Below are positions 1 to 7,025 of a stretch of DNA of 20,620 nt, in pieces; the stretch's first letter is position 1, and each line of letters begins with the position of its first letter. This stretch comes from a bacterium. GTDB lineage: Bacteria; Spirochaetota; JAHITG01. Below the pieces are notes generated by a model. That model ran no database searches. It was not told the origin of the DNA and saw only the letters and a program-made list of their open reading frames with translations. A program made the position numbers and the translations under genes. Where the stretch lies: assembly GCA_028711675.1 (NCBI GenBank), contig JAQTRT010000016.1:1-20620 (forward strand), given 5' to 3'.

Positions 1-209
1 AGGAACTGAAGCATGTTACCATCCTCGAAGACACAAGGATCGATAAGGGCGGTTGTATCATCGAGACGGACTTCGGCAGTGTGGATGCCCGTATCGCCAC
101 GCAGCTGCAGGAGATCGAAGAGATGATCCGCGAACTGGCCAACCTGTCTTATTTCGAGGTACCTAAGGTGGTCAAGCTGAAAGAGGCCGAACCGGTGAAG
201 CAAACTTAA
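1..209 (+). CDS. fliH: FliH, flagellar export ATPase regulator (C-terminal end only)
   Basis: Only the last 68 codons are present. The reading frame enters at base 3 and stops at TAA 207-209. The visible residues include GGCIIETDFG followed by DARIATQLQEIEE, the pattern of the FliH/YscL family C-terminal domain (the V-ATPase subunit E-like part), which binds FliI at the base of the export apparatus. FliH holds the ATPase in the (FliH)2-FliI complex and links it to the C-ring. The 5' part lies outside the window, so length and N-terminal features cannot be judged. Position directly before fliI is the usual one. The identification is firm for the domain. Confidence 0.88.
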   Translation, partial: ELKHVTILEDTRIDKGGCIIETDFGSVDARIATQLQEIEEMIRELANLSYFEVPKVVKLKEAEPVKQT

Positions 210-304
210 AAACGGTTCTTAGTTCACCGTTCAGGGTTTTAGTCAGGGATTGGCAAAGACTAATAACCATGGACTCTGAACTTTTAATTTGGGAGGGATA
301 GATT
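210..304 (+). promoter_or_regulatory. fliH-fliI leader with nested inverted repeats
   Basis: This 95-nt gap is wide for the operon. GTTCAGGGT at 229-237 can pair with ACTCTGAAC at 273-281 (one G-U pair). Inside it TTAGTC at 239-244 pairs perfectly with GACTAA at 258-263. The segment then ends in TAATTTGGGAGGGAT at 285-299, which contains the Shine-Dalgarno site for fliI. There is no T-tract after the hairpins, so it is not a standard terminator. Its 3' end resembles the leaders of fliO and fliP. A role in RNA stability or translation control of fliI is inference. Confidence 0.4.
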
Positions 305-1678
305 TTGAGTATTTTGGATAAGTATGAGCTGCTGCTGAACGAGCTTGAGACCATCAAATTTAACGGTAAGGTGAAAAGAGTGGTCGGCGAGATGGTGGAG
401 GGCACCGGCCCCCAGGCCAATCTCGGTGAATTATGCAAAATCGTTATCTCCGATAAACGCTCCAGAACAGAAAGGGTCCTGGATGCCGAAGTCGTAGGCT
501 TCCGCGAGGACGGTATCCTGCTCATGCCCTATGAGGAGATCAAGGGGATATCCCAGGGCTGTGAGATCATCGGGACCGGAAAGACCATTGAAATACCCGT
601 GGGCATGTCTTTGCTGGGAAGGGTCGTGAACGGCAAAGGTGAACCCATTGACGATAAAGGCTCCATCATACCTGATACGTATTACTCCATTTTTAGAAGT
701 TCCCCCCATGCCCTGAAACGGAGACGCGTGAACCAGAAGATATCCGTAGGGATCAAGGCCATAGACGGCCTCCTGACCGTGGGAGAAGGGCAGAGGGTCG
801 GTATCTTCTCGGGCAGCGGTATCGGTAAATCCACACTTCTGGGGATGATCTCCCGTTTCACCGAGGCTGATGTGAACGTGATCGCTCTCATCGGAGAGAG
901 AGGACGTGAAGTGAATGATTTTATCGAAAAAGACCTGGGAGAAGGCCTGAAGAAATCCGTGGTTGTGGTAGCTACTTCGAACGAAGCTCCTATCCTGAGA
1001 TTAAGGGGTGCTTATGTGGCTCATACCATTGCAGAGTATTTCAGGGATAAGGGGCTCAAGGTCATGCTCCTTCTCGATTCCATCACCCGGTTTGCCCGGG
1101 CCCAGCGGGAGATCGGCCTGTCCGTGGGCGAGCCTCCTTCCACGCGCGGCTTTCCGCCTTCCGTCTTCTCCATGCTCCCGGTCCTGCTGGAAAGGGCCGG
1201 CCAAAGCGATAAGGGGAGCATAACAGCCTTTTATACCATCCTGGTCGAAGCGGACGATATGAACGAACCCATCGCCGACAATGTGAGAGGTATCCTTGAC
1301 GGCCACATTGTCCTTTCCCGTGAAATGGCTGCCATGAACCACTATCCGTCCATCGATGTACTGAACAGTATCAGCAGGTTGATGGTGGATATTGTGGATA
1401 AGGAGCATCTCGGCAATGCCCAGAAGGTCAAGGAGATCCTGGCCGTGTACAAGGAAGCTTATGACCTCATCAACATCGGCGCTTATGCCAGGGGCAGCAA
1501 TCCGAAAGTGGATTATGCCATTAAAATGATCGATAAGCTCAACGGGTTCCTGAAACAGGGTATTTATGATAAATTCGAGTTCCAGCAGAGTATCGACCTT
1601 CTTACTTCCCTGTTCAAGGAGGAAGTAGAGGAGAAGAAGAAACCCGACAGGACATTGAAATATATGTTCGCTAAATGA
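305..1678 (+). CDS. fliI: FliI, flagellum-specific export ATPase
   Basis: FliI is the F1-beta-like hexameric ATPase that unfolds and delivers substrates to the flagellar type III export gate. The 457-residue product has the P-loop GSGIGKST at about residues 170-177, GERGREVNDF after it, and the Walker B stretch LLLDSITRFARAQREIG with Asp258. The motif GEPPSTRGFPPSVF follows. These are FliI/YscN-family features, and the length is normal. The start is TTG: an in-frame TAG at 299-301 excludes any start further upstream, and a strong GGGAGGG site lies 7 nt before the TTG. It stands between fliH and fliJ, its usual partners in the export ATPase complex. Nothing essential is missing. Confidence 0.98.
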   Translation: MSILDKYELLLNELETIKFNGKVKRVVGEMVEGTGPQANLGELCKIVISDKRSRTERVLDAEVVGFREDGILLMPYEEIKGISQGCEIIGTGKTIEIPVGMSLLGRVVNGKGEPIDDKGSIIPDTYYSIFRSSPHALKRRRVNQKISVGIKAIDGLLTVGEGQRVGIFSGSGIGKSTLLGMISRFTEADVNVIALIGERGREVNDFIEKDLGEGLKKSVVVVATSNEAPILRLRGAYVAHTIAEYFRDKGLKVMLLLDSITRFARAQREIGLSVGEPPSTRGFPPSVFSMLPVLLERAGQSDKGSITAFYTILVEADDMNEPIADNVRGILDGHIVLSREMAAMNHYPSIDVLNSISRLMVDIVDKEHLGNAQKVKEILAVYKEAYDLINIGAYARGSNPKVDYAIKMIDKLNGFLKQGIYDKFEFQQSIDLLTSLFKEEVEEKKKPDRTLKYMFAK

Positions 1679-1702
1679 TAAAGGAATTATAATAAAGGAA
1701 AA

Positions 1703-2230
1703 ATGAAGAAATTTACATTTAAACTGCAGAAATTGCTCGATATCCGCACTCATAAGGAGAAACTGATAAAAAACGAGCTGGCCAAGGCTCAGAGTGAACG
1801 GTATCTTATCGTCCGGCAGAGGGAGAGGCTTGCGGATGAGTACAGTGAAGGTGTCAGGAAGATGGGTGAGGAAGTGAAGCATGAAATGCTGGCCGTGGAG
1901 ACGCTTTATGAATACCAGAGATATTTCAAAAGGCTCAAGGAACAGATAGCCAGCAAGCTCAATCTCATCGGACTGGCGGATGAAAGGATCAAACTGATCA
2001 ATGACCGTCTTGTGGAGGCCAGAAAAGAAAAACGCATACTGGAAAGGTTGAAAGAAAAGAAATGGAAGGAATATCAGTATGAGCTCCAGAGGGAGGAACA
2101 GGCCTTTTTCGATGAAGTTGGTACAAACACTTTTATCCGGAAAATGAGACATGAGGAAATCAAGGAAAAAATTGAAATTCCGATGACTGATAATAAGGAA
2201 GAGAAAGAAACAGACAGTTTTTTTGAATGA
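1703..2230 (+). CDS. fliJ: FliJ, export chaperone/central stalk of the FliI ring
   Basis: The 175-residue product begins MKKFTFKLQKLLDIRTHKEK, the typical FliJ N-terminus. It continues as an almost uninterrupted charged, heptad-like helix to about residue 145, the antiparallel coiled coil seen in FliJ and in F1-gamma-like stalks. FliJ inserts into the FliI hexamer, promotes its assembly and links it to FlhA. The last 25 or so residues are acidic and probably flexible. The ATG follows AAAGGAA by a short spacer, 24 nt after fliI stops. Sequence conservation in this family is low, so the call rests on the N-terminal motif, the helical pattern, the size and the position. It corresponds to FlbA in Borrelia nomenclature. 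Confidence 0.92.
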   Translation: MKKFTFKLQKLLDIRTHKEKLIKNELAKAQSERYLIVRQRERLADEYSEGVRKMGEEVKHEMLAVETLYEYQRYFKRLKEQIASKLNLIGLADERIKLINDRLVEARKEKRILERLKEKKWKEYQYELQREEQAFFDEVGTNTFIRKMRHEEIKEKIEIPMTDNKEEKETDSFFE

Positions 2231-2327
2231 AAAAGGAGAGCGGCACACCTGGAGTGTGTCAACGCCGTAAATGTGAGGTCGAGTGACCTGCCGGGGCGTA
2301 TGGAAACCGTTGTTAAATGAGGTTAAT
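2231..2327 (+). promoter_or_regulatory. Structured intergenic segment before the transglycosylase gene
   Basis: This 97-nt gap carries three potential stems. GGCACAC at 2242-2248 pairs with GTGTGTC at 2254-2260 (one G-U). AGGTC at 2276-2280 pairs with GACCT at 2285-2289 around a GAGT loop. ACGCC at 2262-2266 pairs with GGCGT at 2295-2299 and encloses the second hairpin. There is a good ribosome site, AAGGAGAG, at 2233-2240 that has no ATG at normal distance. The true site for the next gene is GAGG at 2319-2322. The segment does not match the c-di-GMP riboswitch consensus as I know it. A cis-acting RNA element is possible but unproven. Confidence 0.35.
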
Positions 2328-2876
2328 ATGATTGAGATCCAGAACAGGATACAGGAGATTCTGACACGCGTTAATGAGATCAAGAGCCGTTTTAACGGTT
2401 CTTCGGCGTCCGGTACCAGCTTCGAAGAGAAAATGGAAGAGGTACAGGAAAAAGTCCTTTCGGATAAAATAGCCGGAAAGATCGATGAGAGCCGGTATGA
2501 TGATCTCATCAGGGAAAAATCCGTGAAGTATTCCATCCCGGAGAGCCTGATCAAGAGCGTGATCCGCCAGGAATCCGCCTTTAACGAAAAAGCTGTTTCC
2601 CCCAAAGGCGCCAAAGGCTTGATGCAGCTTATGCCCGAGACAGCGGAGCTCCTGGGTGTGGAGAATGTTTTCAATCCTGTTCAGAACCTCGAGGGCGGCG
2701 TGCGGTATCTGAAAATGATGATGGAACGCTTCAACGGCGATCTTGTGAAAGCTCTGGCCGCGTATAACGCCGGTCCCGAAGTTGTGGAAAAATACAACGG
2801 TGTCCCGGAATACAGCGAGACTAAGAATTATGTGAAGGATGTCCTGAATAATTTAAAAATATACGATTATGATTAA
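2328..2876 (+). CDS. Lytic transglycosylase (SLT/GEWL fold), flagellum-associated, no Sec signal
   Basis: The enzyme family cleaves the MurNAc-GlcNAc bond of peptidoglycan, forming 1,6-anhydroMurNAc. With the ATG at 2328 (GAGG 5 nt upstream) the product has 182 residues. A GTG at 2283 would add 15 unconvincing residues from inside a hairpin. The SLT domain spans about residues 62-178: catalytic Glu82 in IRQESAFN, then SPKGAKGLMQLMP (91-103), LEGGVRYL and ALAAYNAGP (142-150). Residues 1-60 are polar and helical, with no signal peptide or lipobox. That fits export through the flagellar apparatus itself, as for FlgJ-type enzymes, to open the wall for the rod. This is inference. The gene overlaps the next one by 8 nt, so it is part of the operon. 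Spirochaete operons such as that of Borrelia go straight from the fliJ homologue to flbB. Confidence 0.9.
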   Translation: MIEIQNRIQEILTRVNEIKSRFNGSSASGTSFEEKMEEVQEKVLSDKIAGKIDESRYDDLIREKSVKYSIPESLIKSVIRQESAFNEKAVSPKGAKGLMQLMPETAELLGVENVFNPVQNLEGGVRYLKMMMERFNGDLVKALAAYNAGPEVVEKYNGVPEYSETKNYVKDVLNNLKIYDYD

Positions 2877-3525
2877 TAAAAAACAAAGAAAAAGCATTTC
2901 CGATATCGACAAACGGCTCAGGAACCTGACGCTGCTGAATATCTTTCTTATTGTCAGCGGCGTGATCTGGCTTGACTTTCTGGGTCTGATCAATATCCGC
3001 GGAAGAATTTTCCCTTACCTGTCCCGTATTCCCGGACTGAATTATATCATGCCGAACCGGACAGAAGACCCTTTTCTGCTGGCCCAGGAAGAGTATAAAA
3101 AACAGGAATTATCCCGGAAACTCGAAGGGGATAAGCTGAACGAGCTTGACAGCAGGCTGAAAGGGAAAGAATTGAAATTACGGGATAAAGAAACAGCTCT
3201 CCTCCGGATGGAGGACCAGCTGAAGCAGAAAGAGAAGGCCCTGGACAAGAAATACCAGGATAAGGAAACATATAAGCAGAAGATCAACCAGCAGGCGAAA
3301 TATTTCGTGAGCATGAAGCCTGACGAGGCTGTGAAAAGACTGCAGAACATGAACGATCTTCTGGTGATCGATATTCTGAAAGAGATCGAACAGCAGGCAG
3401 TCAGCCAGGGCAAGCAGTCTATTGTGCCGTATTTTTTTAGTCTGATGGACCCGGCGAAATCCGCCGTCATCCAGCGTAAAATGACTGTCGTGGAAGAGGA
3501 TCCGGATAATAAGACGAACGAATGA
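2869..3525 (+). CDS. flbB: FlbB/MotE-type membrane-anchored coiled-coil protein with MgtE_N-like domain
   Basis: The 218-residue protein has a short cytoplasmic N-terminus, one membrane helix at about 18-42 ending in WLDFLGLIN, a long charged coiled coil at about 72-143, and a C-terminal MgtE_N-like helical domain at about 144-205 containing SIVPYFFSLMDPAKSAVIQRKM. The family includes FlbB of spirochaetes, the foundation of the periplasmic collar that recruits stators and the export apparatus, and MotE/YlxF of other bacteria, a MotB chaperone. The WLDFLG motif and the IVPYFFSLMDP segment recall spirochaetal FlbB, but I make this from memory. Position just before fliK matches flbB in Borrelia. 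It starts inside the transglycosylase gene and its TGA touches the fliK start region. Confidence 0.75.
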   Translation: MINKKQRKSISDIDKRLRNLTLLNIFLIVSGVIWLDFLGLINIRGRIFPYLSRIPGLNYIMPNRTEDPFLLAQEEYKKQELSRKLEGDKLNELDSRLKGKELKLRDKETALLRMEDQLKQKEKALDKKYQDKETYKQKINQQAKYFVSMKPDEAVKRLQNMNDLLVIDILKEIEQQAVSQGKQSIVPYFFSLMDPAKSAVIQRKMTVVEEDPDNKTNE

Positions 3526-3539
3526 TAGAGGTGAAATTC

Positions 3540-4826
3540 ATGATCAATAATGCGGTGAAAATCAGTTCTGAAGAAATAAGGGAACCGAAGCTTCAAGCCA
3601 GGAACGAGACCAGGGGCAAGGATGATACCTTCCTGAACCTTCTGGTCAATAAACTGGAAGATAAACCGGAGACGGTCCGGACAGAAAAAAACGAAAGAGT
3701 GGACGCAGAAGAAACCCCTGAAAATAACAAGACCAGCAGTAAAAAGGAAGAACCGGCTCAGAAAAAAGAGACGAAAGAGATGGAGATGACCCGGGAATCG
3801 CTTGTGAGCCAGGTAGGTTATTTCATCGATAAGCTGAAAGAGTTCAGCCTGTCCCCTTCCAAGGGAAAGCAGGTCAGGAACAGCGGAGCCCTTAAAGAAA
3901 AACTGATCATGGAGATAGGCTCCTTCCTGGAAAAAGTGAAGGACTTGAACCTTTTCCGCATCTCACCCAGGGAGATGAGCGAGCTGAGGTTGCACCTGAA
4001 TAATATTCTGAAATTGAAAGATATAAAAGATAAGGATCTGTTCCGGAAATTGACGCTCTTCTTTAAGGGCATGAAAGAGAGTATACTGCAGCCGGAAAGC
4101 CAGACCAAGGGCTTGCGTCTGACAGTCAGGAACGAGGCGCCGAACGCGCCTGAAAAGAACAAACCCTGGGAAACAGATAACTCCTGGCTGAAGAACAAGA
4201 AGGTCGAGGTTGTGAAGAACAAGCCGGTTATGGCCAGTAAGTCCTTGTCCCGTCCGGAAGATTCCGGGAACGATCATCCGTTGAGCCGCAGCACAATCCA
4301 GAATAGGATGTTCCAGTCCCAGGTTGTGGAGAGCAAGCTGAATAAGACCTTGGACGGCCAGACCAGGCTGGAAGATGAGATAAAGGCCCGGAAGGTCGAT
4401 ATGAACGAACTGATCAACCGCGTGGCCGATAAGATAAAGATCACGCTCAATGAGAATAAGAATGAGGTCGTAATGAACCTGAAACCCGAGTTCCTCGGTA
4501 AGCTTTCGGTGAAACTCGAGTTCAAGGATAATACCGTTTCCGGTAAATTCCTTGTGGATAATCCTTATGCGGAAAAAGTGATGAAGGACGGTCTGGCTCA
4601 GTTGAAAGTGGCTTTCCAGAATATGGGGCTTGAAGTAGCCGGCTTTGACGTGAACATGGGGCATCAGTTCGGTGCCATGGCCCGGCAGGACGGGACCGGC
4701 CGGATAGATCATGTCACGTCTTTGACTGCCGGATCCGGGGAAGAGATCAGGACCGAAGAGGCCCTGCCGGACCGGTCCTATGACGAGAACAACTGGATCG
4801 CCCGGAACATCAATATCACGATCTGA
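3540..4826 (+). CDS. fliK: FliK, flagellar hook-length control protein
   Basis: FliK is exported during hook growth, measures hook length and triggers the export switch through FlhB. I choose the ATG at 3540, which has GAGGTG 6 nt upstream, giving 428 residues. An ATG at 3522, overlapping the previous stop, would add six residues and has no good ribosome site. Residues 1-290 are low in hydrophobics and rich in Lys, Glu and Asn, as expected for the disordered ruler part. The C-terminal Flg_hook domain lies at about 293-375 and includes MNLKPEFLGKLSVKLEF, then LAQLKVAFQNMGLEVAGFDV. The last 50 residues are acidic and polar. Corresponds to FlbC of Borrelia. The N-terminal half has no recognisable sequence motif. 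Confidence 0.9.
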   Translation: MINNAVKISSEEIREPKLQARNETRGKDDTFLNLLVNKLEDKPETVRTEKNERVDAEETPENNKTSSKKEEPAQKKETKEMEMTRESLVSQVGYFIDKLKEFSLSPSKGKQVRNSGALKEKLIMEIGSFLEKVKDLNLFRISPREMSELRLHLNNILKLKDIKDKDLFRKLTLFFKGMKESILQPESQTKGLRLTVRNEAPNAPEKNKPWETDNSWLKNKKVEVVKNKPVMASKSLSRPEDSGNDHPLSRSTIQNRMFQSQVVESKLNKTLDGQTRLEDEIKARKVDMNELINRVADKIKITLNENKNEVVMNLKPEFLGKLSVKLEFKDNTVSGKFLVDNPYAEKVMKDGLAQLKVAFQNMGLEVAGFDVNMGHQFGAMARQDGTGRIDHVTSLTAGSGEEIRTEEALPDRSYDENNWIARNINITI

Positions 4827-4842
4827 AAAAGAGGTACTGATC

Positions 4843-5310
4843 ATGGATAAAGTTAACACAGTAAAAGGTAATATTACCCCGGTTGACGTGAATCCCAAGA
4901 CCCAGCCCAAGAACAGCGTGAAGAACATGGGGAAGGATGAGTTCCTGAAGATACTGGTCACCCAGCTTTCGCATCAGGATCCCCTTCAGCCCATGGAGGA
5001 CAGGGAGTTCATCGCCCAAATGGCCCAATTTTCTGCCCTGGAACAGATGATATCCATGAACAACAACATGTCTAAAATGAACAGTACCTCCGAACTGAAC
5101 AGAGCCTTCCTTTTCCTCGGCAAGACCGTAAAGGTCATGGACCCCAAGTCCGGCCAGGTCCTGACAGGGAAAGCCGATGAGATCGATTTGTCCAAACCTA
5201 ATGAGATCGGTATCAGGATCAATAATAAGGTATACAAGCTGGAACAGATCGTCGGCATTACCTCGGGTGAAGGAAATAATTTAAATACCGATAAGAAAGT
5301 AGAGAAATAG
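4843..5310 (+). CDS. flgD: FlgD, hook assembly cap protein
   Basis: FlgD forms the cap on which FlgE subunits assemble. It is an exported scaffold absent from the finished hook. The ATG at 4843 lies 7 nt after GAGGT and gives 155 residues. The conserved N-terminal core is clear at about 25-70: KDEFLKILVTQLSHQDPLQP, then EFIAQMAQFSALEQM. A short C-terminal Tudor/SH3-like part (about 88-145) begins FLFLGKTVKVMD. The protein is shorter than enterobacterial FlgD (about 230 residues) because the FNIII-type insert is missing, which is common in spirochaetes and Firmicutes. It lies 16 nt after fliK and 27 nt before flgE. An upstream in-frame start is possible but would lie inside fliK and has no ribosome site. 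Confidence 0.95.
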   Translation: MDKVNTVKGNITPVDVNPKTQPKNSVKNMGKDEFLKILVTQLSHQDPLQPMEDREFIAQMAQFSALEQMISMNNNMSKMNSTSELNRAFLFLGKTVKVMDPKSGQVLTGKADEIDLSKPNEIGIRINNKVYKLEQIVGITSGEGNNLNTDKKVEK

Positions 5311-5337
5311 AAAATCTAAGCAAAGAGGTGAATGACT

Positions 5338-6699
5338 ATGATGCCATCATTGTATTCGGGAGTAGCAGGATTAAAGAACCACAATACGAGGATGAATGTC
5401 ATCGGTAATAACATTTCCAACGTCAATACGCACGGATTCAAGTCTTCACGCGTAACGTTCCAGGATATGCTGTACCAAACGATTTCAGGTGCTGCGAGCC
5501 CCATGGAAGATAAAGGCGGTGTAAATCCCAAACAGTTCGGTCTGGGAATGCTGACCGCTTCCATTGATAAGATCTATACCCAGGGAAGCCTGCAGAACAC
5601 CGGAAAAATAACGGACATGGCCGTTGAAGGGGACGGTTTTTTCATCCTCTCCAAAGGTGATGAGCATTATTATACACGGGAAGGCACGTTTGACATTGAT
5701 AAGAACGGCACCATGGTCAATCCGTCCAACGGACTGCGGGTCATGGGCTGGATGGCGCGCCTCGATGCGCAGGGTAATCCGTACATCGATTCAGCGGGCC
5801 AGATAGGCGAAGTGACGATCCCTGTTTACGGCAAACTGCCGTCTAAAGCTACGACCGAAGTGGGTTTCAAGAGCAATCTGAATTCCATTTCCCAGATCAT
5901 CCGGCCGGACATGACCGAAACGGAAAGGGTGGCGGCTTCAGTGCGGACCACCATAGATGTGTATGACAGCGAGGGCGGAGTGCATCCCCTGGAAGTCAGT
6001 TTCGAAAGACTGGCTGAGAACCAGTGGAGAGCCACAGCCAACCTGCCCGGGGCCGAAGGTCCCGTAACCCTGGACCTGGCCGGCGGAGCAGCGGCTCCGG
6101 CCAATGCCAATAACCAGATCACTATGAACTTTGACCAGCTGGGAGCTCTCACGGGAGTGACGGACGGAGCAGGCAACGTGAAGAACGCAGGCCAGCTTTC
6201 CCTGGTCCTGAGAGCCAATATCCCCGGACGGAACCAGATCGTGTCTAATCTGAATCTGGGAACTTCAGGCCTGTACGACGGCATCACGCAGTTCTCATCG
6301 CCTTCCACGACCAAGGCTTTTACCCAGAACGGGTATGCCATGGGTTATCTGGAATCATTCGAAGTGGATGACAGGGGCGTGATCACAGGCGTATATACCA
6401 ACGGACGGAAGAACACACTGGCCCAGGTGGCCACAGCCGTGTTCACCAATCCGGGCGGTCTCACCCAGAAAGGCGAGACCCTTTTTACAGAGAGCAATAA
6501 TTCGGGACTGGCCATTGTGGGCGAGCCGGATACAGGCGGACGCGGAAAACTGAGGGCCGGAACGCTTGAAATGTCCAACGTGGATCTGGCTGACGAGTTC
6601 ACGGACATGATCGTGACCCAGAGAGGTTTCCAGGCTAATTCCAGGACCATCGTGACATCGGACCAGATGATCCAGGAATTACTAACGCTGAAGAGGTAA
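5338..6699 (+). CDS. flgE: FlgE, flagellar hook protein
   Basis: FlgE polymerises into the universal joint between rod and filament. The ATG at 5338 follows GAGGTG by 7 nt. An ATG at 5332 is only 1 nt from that site and is not credible. The product has 453 residues. The N-terminal rod/hook domain shows SLYSGVAGLKNHNTRMNVIG and NNISNVNTHGFKSSRVTFQD, followed by the FlgE/F/G core TGKITDMAVEGDGFFIL. The C-terminus TQRGFQANSRTIVTSDQMIQ forms the D0 coiled coil. Length fits FlgE rather than FlgF or FlgG (about 260). The whole protein contains no cysteine. Spirochaete hooks cross-link through lysinoalanine formed from a conserved cysteine and a lysine, so this hook cannot use that chemistry. Confidence 0.96.
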   Translation: MMPSLYSGVAGLKNHNTRMNVIGNNISNVNTHGFKSSRVTFQDMLYQTISGAASPMEDKGGVNPKQFGLGMLTASIDKIYTQGSLQNTGKITDMAVEGDGFFILSKGDEHYYTREGTFDIDKNGTMVNPSNGLRVMGWMARLDAQGNPYIDSAGQIGEVTIPVYGKLPSKATTEVGFKSNLNSISQIIRPDMTETERVAASVRTTIDVYDSEGGVHPLEVSFERLAENQWRATANLPGAEGPVTLDLAGGAAAPANANNQITMNFDQLGALTGVTDGAGNVKNAGQLSLVLRANIPGRNQIVSNLNLGTSGLYDGITQFSSPSTTKAFTQNGYAMGYLESFEVDDRGVITGVYTNGRKNTLAQVATAVFTNPGGLTQKGETLFTESNNSGLAIVGEPDTGGRGKLRAGTLEMSNVDLADEFTDMIVTQRGFQANSRTIVTSDQMIQELLTLKR

Positions 6700-6803
6700 A
6701 ATTGATAAGGATATAGCTGAGTATAGCAGGGGGGTGTCAGAGAATACCCCCTGCTTACCATAAAATAATATTCCGGGCCTTATGCCGGATATGAGTTTGA
6801 CCT
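6700..6803 (+). promoter_or_regulatory. flgE-flbD intergenic segment with two hairpins
   Basis: A strong GC-rich stem pairs AGCAGGGGG at 6725-6733 with CCCCCTGCT at 6747-6755, with a loop of about 13 nt. A second stem pairs TCCGG at 6772-6776 with CCGGA at 6785-6789 and ends 14 nt before the flbD ATG. Neither is followed by a run of T, so a factor-independent terminator is unlikely. The first stem could protect the 3' end of hook mRNA or reduce readthrough, keeping hook expression above motor gene expression. That is inference. flbD has only a weak ribosome site here. Confidence 0.5.
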
Positions 6804-7004
6804 ATGATTAAAGTAACGAGATTAGATGATTCCGAGTTCTGGGTTAATGCACATCAGATTGAATTCATGGAACAGGCTACGGATAATACTGTTGTCAGCC
6901 TGGCTTCCGGGAAAAAGATCGTGGTCAGGGAAAAGACAGATGAATTATTAAAAAAGATCATTGATTACAGGAAAAAGATTAATTATTTTAAACAGGAAGA
7001 GTAG
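6804..7004 (+). CDS. flbD: FlbD/SwrD family small flagellar protein
   Basis: The 66-residue product begins MIKVTRLDDSEFWVNAHQIEFME and continues to GKKIVVREKTDELLKKIIDY. This is the whole FlbD family domain, a small beta-rich cytoplasmic protein encoded just before motA in spirochaetes and Firmicutes. The Bacillus homologue SwrD raises flagellar torque, apparently through the stators. This is unrelated to the Caulobacter transcription factor of the same name. The ribosome site is poor (GAG 9 nt upstream), so expression may be low or depend on the structured leader. motA starts 21 nt after its stop. The residues at positions 1-55 fit the family throughout, with no insertions. Confidence 0.92.
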   Translation: MIKVTRLDDSEFWVNAHQIEFMEQATDNTVVSLASGKKIVVREKTDELLKKIIDYRKKINYFKQEE

Positions 7005-7025
7005 GAGAGTAAAAGGAGATACTGT

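Noticed and set aside
2241..2305. c-di-GMP riboswitch candidate
   Set aside because: The stems are suggestive in a flagellar operon, but the conserved core sequences of classes I and II, as I know them, are not present.
2231..2320. In-frame continuation of fliJ after its TGA (29 sense codons to the next TGA)
   Set aside because: Stop readthrough is possible in principle, but the residues show no FliJ-like helix pattern and FliJ is already of normal length.
2283..2327. GTG start giving the transglycosylase 15 extra residues
   Set aside because: The GTG is inside a predicted hairpin and has no ribosome site at normal spacing. The ATG at 2328 has GAGG 5 nt upstream. The extra residues are not signal-like.
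1001..2674. A 557-codon open frame on the minus strand, opposite fliI, fliJ and the transglycosylase gene
   Set aside because: It lies wholly opposite three well-supported genes, shows no domain pattern, and crosses their boundaries. It is a by-product of their codon use.
3963..4961. A 332-codon open frame on the minus strand opposite fliK and flgD
   Set aside because: It is His/Leu/Gln-rich shadow sequence with no ribosome site or motif, opposite clearly coding DNA.
5268..5294. Sigma-28-like promoter TGAA-N15-ACCGATAA at the end of flgD, upstream of flgE
   Set aside because: The -10-like box is made of ordinary flgD codons (ACC GAT AAG), and CCGATAA occurs often here because GAT-AAR codon pairs are common. 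The -35 box is imperfect. Transcript-start mapping would decide.
6725..6755. Factor-independent terminator after flgE
   Set aside because: The stem is strong but is followed by TACCATAAAATAAT rather than a T-run, and the operon continues on the same strand.
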